This document shows, one piece after another, positions 40,495 through 49,304 of a stretch of 64,000 nucleotides of DNA. Source of the stretch: Dysgonomonas sp. BGC7 (GTDB lineage Bacteria > Bacteroidota > Bacteroidia > Bacteroidales > Dysgonomonadaceae); contig NZ_CVRP01000006.1 in the NCBI RefSeq assembly GCF_001261735.1, forward strand, positions 62,001 to 126,000, written 5' to 3'. A model generated the notes under the pieces. It made no database searches, was not told the origin of the DNA, and saw only the letters and a list, made by a program, of their open reading frames with translations. The translations under genes and the position numbers were made by a program. How positions within the stretch are numbered: position 1 is the stretch's first letter; each line of letters opens with the position of its first letter.

Positions 40495-41313
40495 ATGAGT
40501 AACAATTTATTAAAAGGTAAGAGAGGTATTGTCTTCGGAGCACTGAATGACAAATCAATTGCCTGGAAAGTAGCTGAAAAAGCAGTAGAACAAGGAGCTA
40601 TAATAACTTTGTCTAATACACCTATGGCTGTAAGAATGGGTGAAACAAACGCACTGAGCGAAAAATTGAATACACAGGTAATAGCAGCTGATGCAACCAG
40701 TGTCGAAGATCTTGAGCAAGTGTTTGTAAAATCTATGGAAATACTTGGTGGTAAGATCGATTTTGTTCTTCACTCGATAGGTATGTCACCGAACGTACGT
40801 AAAGGACGCGATTATGACAATCTTGACTATGGCTTTTATGATAAGACGCTAGATGTATCAGCTCTTTCGTTTCATAAAATGATGCAAGTGGCCAAAAAAC
40901 TTGATGCTATTGCAGACGGTGGTTCTATACTTGCTCTTACTCATATTGCTGCACAACGTACATTTACAGGTTATAACGATATGGCCGATGCCAAAGCATT
41001 GTTAGAGTCTATCGGACGCAGCTTTGGTTATGTGTATGGACGCGACAAAGGTGTACGTGTAAATACTATCTCTCAGTCACCAACAATGACTACCGCCGGA
41101 CAAGGTATCGGAGGTATGGGTGCATTCTTCGATTTTGCCGAAAAGATGTCTCCACTAGGCAATGCCAGTGCTGACGAATGTGCAGACTATTGTATAGTGA
41201 TGTTCTCTGACCTCACGCGCAAAGTTACGATGCAGAACTTGTTCCACGACGGAGGATTTTCTAGTATGGGTCTCACTCAGGCGATTGTTACAGATTATAT
41301 CGAAAAGAAATAA
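40495..41313 (+). CDS. fabI: Enoyl-[acyl-carrier-protein] reductase (NADH)
   Basis: The 272-residue SDR protein carries out the last reduction of each fatty-acid elongation round. The cofactor motif is LLKGKRGIVFGALNDKSIAW, the D/V loop HSIGMSPNVRKG, and the catalytic Tyr-x6-Lys occurs in TFTGYNDMADAKALLESI. It ends RKVTMQNLFHDGGFSSMG, as in FabI. It is the divergent Bacteroidetes type of FabI and the target family of triclosan. It is transcribed alone, with a strong terminator 20 bases after the stop. Confidence 0.93.
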   Translation: MSNNLLKGKRGIVFGALNDKSIAWKVAEKAVEQGAIITLSNTPMAVRMGETNALSEKLNTQVIAADATSVEDLEQVFVKSMEILGGKIDFVLHSIGMSPNVRKGRDYDNLDYGFYDKTLDVSALSFHKMMQVAKKLDAIADGGSILALTHIAAQRTFTGYNDMADAKALLESIGRSFGYVYGRDKGVRVNTISQSPTMTTAGQGIGGMGAFFDFAEKMSPLGNASADECADYCIVMFSDLTRKVTMQNLFHDGGFSSMGLTQAIVTDYIEKK

Positions 41314-41332
41314 GAAATAACGATAATTGGTG

Positions 41333-41366
41333 AAAGGCTCATAAATAACAATTTATGAGCCTTTTT
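41333..41366 (+). terminator. Terminator of fabI
   Basis: GGCTCATAAA pairs with TTTATGAGCC, followed by TTTTT. Confidence 0.9.
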
Positions 41367-41409
41367 CTCATATAAATCACTAAATTTGGGAATTAAAATT
41401 ACCTGTAGC

Positions 41410-42018
41410 ATGTTTATAAAGTTATACGACGAAAATCCGAACCAGAAAGAGATAGATAAGATTGTGAAAGTTTTGCAGGATGGAGGTCTTATTATCTATC
41501 CTACGGATACTGTCTATGCTATTGGTTGCGATGCTCTTAATGTAAGGGCTGTGGAAGAAATCTGCAAAATGAAGGATATTAATCCGGCCAAAAGTAATCT
41601 TTCTATTATCTGCTACGATTTGAGTAATATAAGTGAATATGCGAAGGTAGACAATGCCACCTTCAAGCTGATGAAAAAGAATCTTCCCGGGCCATTTACT
41701 TTTATCCTCAATACTACATCTTCCCTTCCCAAAATATACAAGAATAAGAAGACGGTGGGCATACGTGTTCCCCATAATAATATCATCCGTGAACTGGTTA
41801 ATGCACTTGGCAATCCTATTTTGACCACTTCGGTGAAAGATGAAGATGAGGTGATTGAATATACTACCGATCCCGAGCTTATTTATGAAAAATATGAGAA
41901 TCTGGTAGATATAGTTATCGACGGAGGATATGGGGGCATAGAGGCTTCTACAGTTGTCGATTGTACAGGAGATGAGCCCGAGATAATACGTCAGGGCAAG
42001 GGTGAATTAATTTTGTAA
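41410..42018 (+). CDS. tsaC: TsaC/Sua5/YrdC family L-threonylcarbamoyladenylate synthase
   Basis: From the ATG at 41410 the protein has 202 residues; the frame also extends upstream to a TTG at 41386. The YrdC domain spans nearly all of it: KVLQDGGLIIYPTDTVYAIG, CKMKDINPAKSNLSIICYDL, KKNLPGPFTFILNTTSSLPK, TVGIRVPHNNIIRELVNALG then NPILTTSVK and STVVDCTGDEPEIIRQGKGE. It makes threonylcarbamoyl-AMP for t6A in ANN-decoding tRNAs. Some YciO-type paralogues share this fold, so the exact orthologue is not certain. It follows the fabI terminator. Confidence 0.85.
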   Translation: MFIKLYDENPNQKEIDKIVKVLQDGGLIIYPTDTVYAIGCDALNVRAVEEICKMKDINPAKSNLSIICYDLSNISEYAKVDNATFKLMKKNLPGPFTFILNTTSSLPKIYKNKKTVGIRVPHNNIIRELVNALGNPILTTSVKDEDEVIEYTTDPELIYEKYENLVDIVIDGGYGGIEASTVVDCTGDEPEIIRQGKGELIL

Positions 42019-42043
42019 TAGAACATTTAATCTATATATTTGC
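42012..42043 (+). promoter_or_regulatory. Promoter of the S41 protease / thrA / apgM unit
   Basis: TTTG (42012-42015), 19 bases, TATATTTGC (42035-42043), an exact consensus. The -33 box overlaps the end of tsaC. An inverted repeat overlaps the -7 element. Confidence 0.8.
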
Positions 42044-42057
42044 AGACATCTGCAAAT
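42038..42057. promoter_or_regulatory. 20-bp palindrome over the -7 element (candidate operator)
   Basis: ATTTGCAGA-CA-TCTGCAAAT, arms of 9 bp with a 2-bp centre. It covers the promoter's TTTGC and the start point. A repressor bound here would block initiation; alternatively the 5' end of the RNA folds into a hairpin. Confidence 0.6.
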
Positions 42058-42107
42058 ACATATTCTTTGCGAGCAAAAATATATTAATGCTAATATAATA
42101 AGTCCTT

Positions 42108-43619
42108 ATGAAAGTAAAATATGTGAATTTGCTGTCACTTGTACTGCTTCTGGTCATGCTGGTTGCATGTGAAGATAAAGACGAGGGTAAAAATAAAAAA
42201 CAACGGGCCGATAATGAATATGTAAATAATTGGATCTACCAAAACATGGATTTCTATTATTATTGGCGAGACAAGATGTCTTCAGAAAGGACGTTGGATA
42301 AGACAATTTCTCCTTCTGATTTTTTCGATAAACTTTTATTTCCCTATAACGAAACTACATACGAGGGCGATAGATTCTCTTGGATACAAGCCAGCTATGT
42401 AGATCTGCTGAATTCGTTAAGTGGTGTTTCTTCTAAAGAGATCGGATTTGATTTTATACCTTATCTCAGACAAGAGGGAAAGTCTGATGTTATGTTTTAT
42501 GTAACATATATAAAGAAAGGAACTAATGCCGAAAAATCGAATCTTAAGAGGGGACATGTTATAACGAAGGTAAACGGTGTGGAACTGAATGATAAAAACT
42601 GGTCGAGTGCATTATATCAGAATGCGGCGGAATACAAACTGGAAGGACTGAATTTTTCGGGAGCTATAACCGTGCAGCCTACCGGTAATTATTCCGAAAA
42701 TCCTATCTATCTCGATAGTATTTATACCGACAACAAGGGGAAAGAGGCCGGCTATATTGTCTATAATCAATTTACGATGGACAATGCAGATGGATCATAT
42801 AAATATGACAAACAGCTAGCTAAGATATTTTCTAAGTTCAATGATAGGAATATAACTACCCTTATTCTCGATTTGCGTTACAATGGTGGCGGATATGAGA
42901 CTTGTGCGCTAAATATAGCGAGTGCCTTAGTCCCCGGCAGAAATAGCACGTCGAAGCTCTTTGCATATAAAGAATTTAATCCGGTATTCACAAGCTATGC
43001 AAAACAGGAACTGGGAAGGAATTACAACAGTTTTGTAAATAGTTATTTCAAAGAAAACATAGAGGTTCAGGACTCGAAGGGTAACATTACTGTTTCAGAC
43101 TTCATCCCCAAATATGGAGACAAGATAGAAAAGCTGTATATTCTTGTAGGTAGGAATACTGCTTCTGCTAGTGAACTTGTTATCAATGGGCTATATCCTT
43201 ATATGGGCGATAAAATAGTTTTGATAGGAGAGCGAACGTATGGAAAGAATGTCGGCTCTTTCTCTCTGTACGAAGAAAACGACAGTCGCAACAGATGGGG
43301 TATGCAACCAATTGTCTCTAAGACTTATAATAGTGAGAACAAGTCTGAATATGCAATGGGATTTACTCCTGATTTTATTGTCGATGATTTTACCGGAATA
43401 GAAAATGGATTGCTATACTCTTTGGGCGATGAGAACGAAACTCTTCTAAATTTTGCTCTTGCTAAAGCAGGAATAAAATCTCAGAAAAAAACAGTTAAAA
43501 CAAAGCCTGCTACGATGAAATCTATCGGATGGTCACGTGCCCTTAAAAGCGGTACTTACGACTTGATAATTAATGATAATAGAATTCAGCAATTAATAGA
43601 TTCTAAGTTGCAATACTAA
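42108..43619 (+). CDS. S41 family C-terminal processing protease, lipoprotein
   Basis: A 503-residue lipoprotein (MLVACEDKDE; Cys at about 21 followed by acidic residues, a possible surface signal). A helical N-terminal segment (YVNNWIYQNMDFYYYWRDKM) is followed by a PDZ domain (about 125-205: TYIKKGTNAEKSNLKRGHVI, VNGVELNDKNW), then the S41 catalytic domain: TTLILDLRYNGGGYETCALN, LYILVGRNTASASELVINGL (Ser nucleophile about 353) and LIGERTYGKNVGSF with the Lys of the dyad. It probably trims periplasmic or surface proteins. The stop is 30 bases from thrA, so it may be the first gene of that transcript. Confidence 0.88.
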   Translation: MKVKYVNLLSLVLLLVMLVACEDKDEGKNKKQRADNEYVNNWIYQNMDFYYYWRDKMSSERTLDKTISPSDFFDKLLFPYNETTYEGDRFSWIQASYVDLLNSLSGVSSKEIGFDFIPYLRQEGKSDVMFYVTYIKKGTNAEKSNLKRGHVITKVNGVELNDKNWSSALYQNAAEYKLEGLNFSGAITVQPTGNYSENPIYLDSIYTDNKGKEAGYIVYNQFTMDNADGSYKYDKQLAKIFSKFNDRNITTLILDLRYNGGGYETCALNIASALVPGRNSTSKLFAYKEFNPVFTSYAKQELGRNYNSFVNSYFKENIEVQDSKGNITVSDFIPKYGDKIEKLYILVGRNTASASELVINGLYPYMGDKIVLIGERTYGKNVGSFSLYEENDSRNRWGMQPIVSKTYNSENKSEYAMGFTPDFIVDDFTGIENGLLYSLGDENETLLNFALAKAGIKSQKKTVKTKPATMKSIGWSRALKSGTYDLIINDNRIQQLIDSKLQY

Positions 43620-43649
43620 TTAAAGAAAAATAAAGATTAAAATATACTG

Positions 43650-46091
43650 ATGAAAGTAATGAAATTTGGTGGAACCTCGGTAGGTTCTGCTACTAACATA
43701 GCCAATGTAAAAAAAATAATAGGGGCAGTAGAAGAGCCCATAGTTGTAGTTGTTTCTGCTTTCAAAGGTATTACGGATAAATTATTGATGACGTCCGAAC
43801 TGGCGGCTTCCGGCGATTATTCTTACGAACGTGAGTTTAGGGAAATAGTCGAACAACATATCACTGTTGTCAGCAAGCTTAATATATCGGACGAAAAAAG
43901 ACCGTTGTTGGAGTCGGATGTGAATAAGCTGTTGGAAGAACTGAGCAACATCTTCAAGGGCGTGTTTCTTATCAATGACCTGTCTCCTAAGACTTCCGAC
44001 AAGATAGTAAGCTACGGAGAGCGTTTGTCTGCATTGATTATAAGTTATGCCTTTCCCGAGTTTGAACTGTGGGATGCAACAGAGCTAATCAAGACCGATT
44101 CGGCTTTCGGAAAGCATACTCCCGACATCGAATTGTCGAGTAAACTTATTCAGGATGCGTTTGAACTTTCTTCTAAAAAGATACTGGTTGCAGGGTTTAT
44201 CTCTACTTGCAAAACCAGCGGAGAAATTACTAATCTGGGGCGTGGAGGATCAGACTACACTGCCGCAATTTTTGCGTCGGCGCTCAATTCCAATATTTTA
44301 GAAATATGGTCAGATGTAGATGGTTTCATGTCTGCCGATCCGAAGGTTATAAACGGAGCGCATGTGATCGAAAATCTGTCGTTTACCGAAGCTACGGAAC
44401 TGTGTAACTTCGGAGCAAAGATCATTTACCCTCCTACAATATTCCCTGTCTATCATAAGAATATACCTATCAGAATAAAGAATACCTTCAAGCCCGATGC
44501 TCCGGGAACATACATTTCGCACAACGGAGAGTCGAAAAAAAGTAAAGCTCTGATAAAAGGAATATCTTCCATTTCCGACGCATGCCTTATCACTGTCCAA
44601 GGGCTGGGTATGGTAGGTATTATCGGGGTAAATTTCAGAATATTCAGGGCATTGGCCAAGAACGGCATCAGCGTGTTCCTTGTTTCCCAGGCTTCATCCG
44701 AAAACAGCACTTCGATAGGAGTCCGTTCGGTAGATGCAAATCTTGCAGTACAAGTGCTCGAAGAAGAGTTTGAAAAAGAAATAGCTTTGGGCAGCATCAA
44801 CCGTGTTCTGCTCGAAACCGAATTGGCAACAGTGGCCATTGTAGGCGAAAACATGAAATATACTCCGGGTATTGCCGGCAAGCTGTTCGAAACGCTCGGA
44901 AAGAGTGGCATCAGCGTTATTGCCTGTGCTCAGGGAGCATCGGAGGTTAATATCTCTTTCGTTATCAAAAATAAATATTTGCGTAAAGCATTAAACTCTA
45001 TTCACGATTCGTTTTTCCTTTCCGACTACAAAGTTCTCAACCTTTTTGTTGTGGGTATAGGTACTGTAGGTGGTAATCTTATAGAACAAATTTGCCATCA
45101 GCAGCCAAAACTTATGGAACAATATGGACTGAAACTCAACGTAGTAGGAATAGCCAGAGGAAGTAAGGTCTTGTTTTGTAGAGAAGGTATAAATCTTGAT
45201 AATTACAGAGCCGAACTTGAAGAAAAAGGTATCCCCAGCAATCCCGAAATACTTAAAGACGGTATTATAAACATGAATATTTTCAATGCCGTGTTTGTAG
45301 ACTGTACTGCCAGTGAGGCTGTATCTAAGATTTACGGAGAACTGATGTCGAAGAATATTTCGGTGGTTACGGCAAATAAGGTGGCTGCATCTTCGGCATA
45401 CGACAATTATATTCAACTGAAGAATACAGCCCGCGAACGTAATATTAAGTTCCTTTTCGAGACGAATGTCGGAGCAGGACTTCCTATTATAAATACGATG
45501 AATTCACTTGTTAATTCGGGCGATAAAATTGTAAAGATAGAAGCTGTTCTTTCCGGAACGCTCAACTTTATATTCAATACTATCAGTGCCGATATTCCGT
45601 TCAGTAAAGCGATCTATCTGGCCAAAGAAAGCGGTTATTCAGAACCCGATCCACGTATCGACCTGAGTGGCATGGATGTAGTTCGCAAGTTAGTTATTCT
45701 TACCCGCGAGGCAGGTTACAGAGTAGAACAGCCCGATGTACAGAAAAACTTGTTTGTTCCTCAGGAGTATTTTGAAGGAACAATAGAGGAATTTTGGGCA
45801 AACATAAGACAACTGGATGCCGAATTTGAGAGTAGGAGAGAGAAGCTGGAAAAAGAGCATAAGCATCTCCGCTTTGTAGCCAAGTACGAAAATGGCAGTT
45901 GCGAAGTAGGTCTTCAGGAAGTAGGACAAAACCATCCTTTTTATGATCTCGAAGGCAGTAATAATATAATCCAGATAACGACCGAGAGGTATAATGAATA
46001 TCCGATGATAATAAAAGGCTACGGAGCCGGAGCCAGCGTTACGGCAGCCGGGGTATTCTCTGATATTATCAGTATCGCTAATGTGAGATAA
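43650..46091 (+). CDS. thrA: Bifunctional aspartate kinase / homoserine dehydrogenase
   Basis: The 813-residue fusion catalyses the first and third steps of threonine synthesis. The N-terminal kinase (about 1-290) has VMKFGGTSVGSATNIANVKK, then SYGERLSALIISYAF and TSGEITNLGRGGSDYTAAIF. Two ACT regulatory domains lie at about 310-450 (LGMVGIIGVNFRIF, VAIVGENMKYTPGIAGKLF), and the dehydrogenase (about 465-813) starts VVGIGTVGGNLIEQI and has TANKVAASSAYDNYIQLK, FLFETNVGAGLPIINTMNSL and FNTISADIPFSKAIYLAKES. Feedback by threonine is usual. It follows the S41 gene by 30 bases and precedes apgM by 68. Confidence 0.96.
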   Translation: MKVMKFGGTSVGSATNIANVKKIIGAVEEPIVVVVSAFKGITDKLLMTSELAASGDYSYEREFREIVEQHITVVSKLNISDEKRPLLESDVNKLLEELSNIFKGVFLINDLSPKTSDKIVSYGERLSALIISYAFPEFELWDATELIKTDSAFGKHTPDIELSSKLIQDAFELSSKKILVAGFISTCKTSGEITNLGRGGSDYTAAIFASALNSNILEIWSDVDGFMSADPKVINGAHVIENLSFTEATELCNFGAKIIYPPTIFPVYHKNIPIRIKNTFKPDAPGTYISHNGESKKSKALIKGISSISDACLITVQGLGMVGIIGVNFRIFRALAKNGISVFLVSQASSENSTSIGVRSVDANLAVQVLEEEFEKEIALGSINRVLLETELATVAIVGENMKYTPGIAGKLFETLGKSGISVIACAQGASEVNISFVIKNKYLRKALNSIHDSFFLSDYKVLNLFVVGIGTVGGNLIEQICHQQPKLMEQYGLKLNVVGIARGSKVLFCREGINLDNYRAELEEKGIPSNPEILKDGIINMNIFNAVFVDCTASEAVSKIYGELMSKNISVVTANKVAASSAYDNYIQLKNTARERNIKFLFETNVGAGLPIINTMNSLVNSGDKIVKIEAVLSGTLNFIFNTISADIPFSKAIYLAKESGYSEPDPRIDLSGMDVVRKLVILTREAGYRVEQPDVQKNLFVPQEYFEGTIEEFWANIRQLDAEFESRREKLEKEHKHLRFVAKYENGSCEVGLQEVGQNHPFYDLEGSNNIIQITTERYNEYPMIIKGYGAGASVTAAGVFSDIISIANVR

Positions 46092-46159
46092 TCAATCGCC
46101 TGAATCTTCCTGTGAAAAACAGAAACTAAGTAGTATAATTCTGTTTATATTTTATTTTT

Positions 46160-47371
46160 ATGAAAACTATTATAATCTTGGCAGATGGTGCTGCCGATGA
46201 ACCTATTGCCCAACTGGGTAATAAAACTCCTTTGCAGGCAGCAAAGAAGCCATATATAGATATGTTGGCTGCCAAAGGAAAGAGTGGAGAACTGGATACT
46301 ATTCCTGCCGGCTTTAAGCCTGGGAGCGAAATAGCTAATCTTTCGGTATTGGGTTACGATGTGCCGAAGGTATTTGAAGGCAGAGGCTCACTTGAGGCTG
46401 CCAGTATGGGTGTAGATATTCTGCCCGGAGAAATGGCTATGCGTTGCAATCTTATTTGCATCGAAGACGGAAAGATTAAGAACCACTCTGCCGGACACAT
46501 ATCGAGCGAAGAGGCTGCGGAGCTTATTCAGTTTCTGGATAGTAAATTGAATGACGGAAAGGTAAGCTTCTATCCGGGAGTATCGTACCGCCATTTGCTT
46601 AAGCTGAAAGGCGGAAATAAGAACTTGGATTGCACTCCGCCACATGATGTTACGGGTACACCATTTAGTGAAGTCCTTATAAAGGCGGAAACATCCGAAG
46701 CCCGCGAATCTGCCGATTATCTTAACGAGATAATCCTCAAATCGCAGGAATTGCTCAAAGATCATCCTGTAAACCTGAAACGCATATCGGAAGGAAAAGA
46801 TCCTGCCAATAGCATCTGGCCTTGGTCGCCGGGTTATCGTCCACAAATGCAGACTTTACAGGAGTTGTATGGCATCAAAAGCGGATCGGTGATATCTGCT
46901 GTAGACCTTATTATGGGTATCGGTGTGTATGCCGGTCTTAAACTGATTCATGTAAAGGGTGCGACAGGGCTTTACGATACCAATTATGAAGGAAAGGCTC
47001 AGGCTGCTATCGATGCTCTTAAAAATGACGATTTTGTATATCTGCATATCGAAGCCAGCGATGAGGCCGGACATGAGGGAGATTATGCTTTGAAAACAAA
47101 GACCATCGAGTATCTGGACAATAGGGTAGTAAAAACTATATACGAAGCTACTAAAGACTGGGACGAGCCTATTACCATTGCCATTCTTCCCGATCATCCT
47201 ACTCCTTGTGCTCTCAAAACACATACAAATAAGCCTATTCCGTTCCTTATCTACCGTTCCGATGAGGCAGGGGATGCTGTACAGGTTTATGATGAATTTG
47301 AGTCTCCTAAGGGTGCTTATGGGCTTATAAGAGGAAATGAGTTTATGAAAACTCTTTTTGGGAAAATATAG
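46160..47371 (+). CDS. apgM: ApgM-type phosphoglycerate mutase-like protein, proposed homoserine kinase
   Basis: The 403-residue protein belongs to the archaeal-type cofactor-independent phosphoglycerate mutase family: TIIILADGAADEPIAQLGNK, NLSVLGYDVPKVFEGRGSLE, EMAMRCNLICIEDGKIKNHS, VYLHIEASDEAGHEGDYALK and AILPDHPTPCALKTHTNKPI give the metal-binding His/Asp set. When clustered with threonine genes, relatives are annotated as proposed homoserine kinase replacing thrB. Its place right after thrA supports this, but activity is not shown here. A thrC gene, common next in relatives, is absent; repeat copy 2 follows. Confidence 0.9.
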   Translation: MKTIIILADGAADEPIAQLGNKTPLQAAKKPYIDMLAAKGKSGELDTIPAGFKPGSEIANLSVLGYDVPKVFEGRGSLEAASMGVDILPGEMAMRCNLICIEDGKIKNHSAGHISSEEAAELIQFLDSKLNDGKVSFYPGVSYRHLLKLKGGNKNLDCTPPHDVTGTPFSEVLIKAETSEARESADYLNEIILKSQELLKDHPVNLKRISEGKDPANSIWPWSPGYRPQMQTLQELYGIKSGSVISAVDLIMGIGVYAGLKLIHVKGATGLYDTNYEGKAQAAIDALKNDDFVYLHIEASDEAGHEGDYALKTKTIEYLDNRVVKTIYEATKDWDEPITIAILPDHPTPCALKTHTNKPIPFLIYRSDEAGDAVQVYDEFESPKGAYGLIRGNEFMKTLFGKI

Positions 47372-47381
47372 TATTCGCTAA

Positions 47382-47574
47382 AACTTTATCTATAAAGCCC
47401 CTCCAACCTCCCCGAAAGGGAGGCTTAGGCAAAGCCAAGAGGATTGAAAACTGATCAGTTAACAGTAATCAGTCAACAGTTAGCATAGGAGGAACAATTT
47501 TTTTGCGTCAGCAATTTCTCCCCGGAGGGGAGACTAAGAGGGGCTCGTACAAGTTTGTCAGGTTTTAGTTAAAA
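47382..47574 (+). repeat. Dispersed ~200-bp intergenic repeat, copy 2
   Basis: Same element as copies 1 and 3, here on the plus strand: AACTTTATCTATAAAGCCCC, a CCTCCC/GGGAGG hairpin, conserved core with TTAACAGTAATCAGTC and GCATAGGAGGAAC, a CTCCCC/GGGGAG hairpin, GAGGGGCT and the GTCAGGTTTTAGTTAAAAT tail. It occupies almost all of the gap between apgM and the unknown membrane-protein gene. Confidence 0.9.
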
Positions 47575-47614
47575 TTGTATTTAAATGCAGAGGAATAAGA
47601 GTTCATTCTAAATA

Positions 47615-49078
47615 ATGATTGATACCGAAGTAAAAGTACATGACAATTTTTCATTGGAATTTAAAATAGGTTTTATTACCAATGGGAGTGGGGCAGACAT
47701 CAACGAGTTTAAAATTAATACTTGGATGTTTGTTCCTAATAGTCTTGATATTAATCGCTTCACATATCAGAAACCTGATTTTTATAAGGATGTAAAAAAT
47801 AATATTCGCTTGATTACTCCTGTCTACTCTTTAGGCGAAATATTAAAAACAGGTCGGGGGCCTATTCCCCGTCTGCAAAAAGCGGTAGATGAATTAGCTG
47901 TTGATCCGGAAAATGCCGTAAAAACGGAAAGCTATGTGTATCAGGTAAAAATGCTTGTTTGTATTGTCAAGAGTGCCCTGCGTCGTCAGGTACAGGTTGT
48001 AACAAAAGCGACTTCTGACGAAGAAATTATCTCTGAAATAAAATCCTATATTGGCGATGTCAGAGAGATAGCATTGCAATACAGGGAAATATGGGAAGAA
48101 TTGGAGAACCCTGAAATTACGGTGCAACAGCGTGAATATTTTCTTTTCGGAGACAACTTTCTGGGAAATATTATCGAGCAGTATACTTTCCAAATAATCA
48201 AGTTTCTGAAAGGGAAACCTGTATTCGAAATTCTTAAACCTGAACTAAATAAGCTGTTGGAAGACGAAATAGCTCATCGTAAAAAACGAGGCTTTATGTT
48301 GCTCGAAAAAGAAGATGAGAAGCACAACAGTCTGGTGATAACTCAGCGGAATATTCTCAAGAAGTTTGTAGAAAGTGACCTCTTTCTTCAGACTTTGAAG
48401 AAGAAAGACGGTCTTTTAGCCCAGCAGTTCTATTATAGCATTGCTGCCGGTATAGCTATGATATTTGCTACTGTAATATCTTTTTTCGCCACTCAGCGCT
48501 TTGGTAATTTTACTACCGACCTTTTCATTATACTCGTCTTTAGCTATATGTTCAAAGACCGTATCAAAGATATGATGCGCTACTATTTTTCGTCGAAGCT
48601 CGGGAAAAAATATTATGATACGAAGCTTAAATTGAGTATCCGTAAGCAAGAGATTGGCTGGGTGAAAGAAGCATTCGACTACATCGAAGAAAATAAGCTG
48701 CCCGAAGAGGTTCGTAACCTGCGTGCTCGAAGCCCCCTTGTAGAAGCAGAGAATGAAGTGTATGACGAAAAAATTATTCTGTATCGTAAGTGGGTGAATC
48801 TGTCGAAAGAGGAGATAGAAAAGTATAAGGAATATCGCCTGTCGGGGATTAATGATATTACCCGCTTCAATCTGTTGAATTTTACTCAGAAGATGGACAA
48901 TCCGTATATTCCACTTTATCTGGCCGATGAAGAAAAAGGATTTGTTAGTATCGAAGGCAACAAAATGTACTCACTGTATTTTATCTTACAGTGTATATCT
49001 GACGAAACAGAATATTATAAAAAATACCGTATCCTGTTTAATCGCAATGGGATAAGTGATGTTACAGAGCTTGCTTAA
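47615..49078 (+). CDS. Unknown two-helix membrane protein
   Basis: I do not recognise this 487-residue protein. The first ~110 residues are beta-rich (KVHDNFSLEFKIGFITNGSG, INTWMFVPNSLDINRFT); residues about 110-265 are helical and charged. Two hydrophobic helices lie at about 270-292 (FYYSIAAGIAMIFATVISFF) and 300-315 (TTDLFIILVFSYMF), followed by a basic segment (KDRIKDMMRYYFSSKLGKKY). The C-terminal ~150 residues are again soluble. The layout suggests two large cytoplasmic lobes around a short membrane hairpin. It sits alone between repeat copy 2 and a convergent 39-residue peptide gene. Confidence 0.75.
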   Translation: MIDTEVKVHDNFSLEFKIGFITNGSGADINEFKINTWMFVPNSLDINRFTYQKPDFYKDVKNNIRLITPVYSLGEILKTGRGPIPRLQKAVDELAVDPENAVKTESYVYQVKMLVCIVKSALRRQVQVVTKATSDEEIISEIKSYIGDVREIALQYREIWEELENPEITVQQREYFLFGDNFLGNIIEQYTFQIIKFLKGKPVFEILKPELNKLLEDEIAHRKKRGFMLLEKEDEKHNSLVITQRNILKKFVESDLFLQTLKKKDGLLAQQFYYSIAAGIAMIFATVISFFATQRFGNFTTDLFIILVFSYMFKDRIKDMMRYYFSSKLGKKYYDTKLKLSIRKQEIGWVKEAFDYIEENKLPEEVRNLRARSPLVEAENEVYDEKIILYRKWVNLSKEEIEKYKEYRLSGINDITRFNLLNFTQKMDNPYIPLYLADEEKGFVSIEGNKMYSLYFILQCISDETEYYKKYRILFNRNGISDVTELA

Positions 49079-49194
49079 ATGAAAGTCATAGGCAAGTTTC
49101 TACGTCTTTCTTTCTTCTTTTTCTGAATATATGCGTATACGGCGACACTAGCTACAGCCGCTACTAAAGTTGCTGCTAATACTTTCTTTGTCAT
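49075..49194 (-). CDS. Small membrane peptide, 39 residues
   Basis: ATG at 49194 opens a 39-residue frame: MTKKVLAATLVAAVASVAVY is a single hydrophobic helix with a basic start, followed by AYIQKKKKERRRNLPMTFI. It ends with TAA at 49075-49077, overlapping the convergent unknown gene by 4 bases. The composition (one Ala/Val-rich helix plus a Lys/Arg cluster) is typical of YtxH-like or other small membrane proteins. The spacing between flanking genes leaves room for it, and a TATCTTTA-like box lies near 49229-49237. It is too short for a firm call. Confidence 0.5.
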   Translation of the reverse strand: MTKKVLAATLVAAVASVAVYAYIQKKKKERRRNLPMTFI

Positions 49195-49304
49195 ATTATT
49201 GTTAAGATTAAGTCAATTTATTTATAAGTAAAGATAGGAACAAAAAATTGAATTAGTATCTTTCGTTTGAGGGATTTTTCTATTTTATGAAAAGGAGGTT
49301 GTTG

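Noticed and set aside
44453-44911. Open frame antisense to thrA (about 152 residues)
   Set aside because: Shadow of the thrA coding sequence; no signals, implausible composition.
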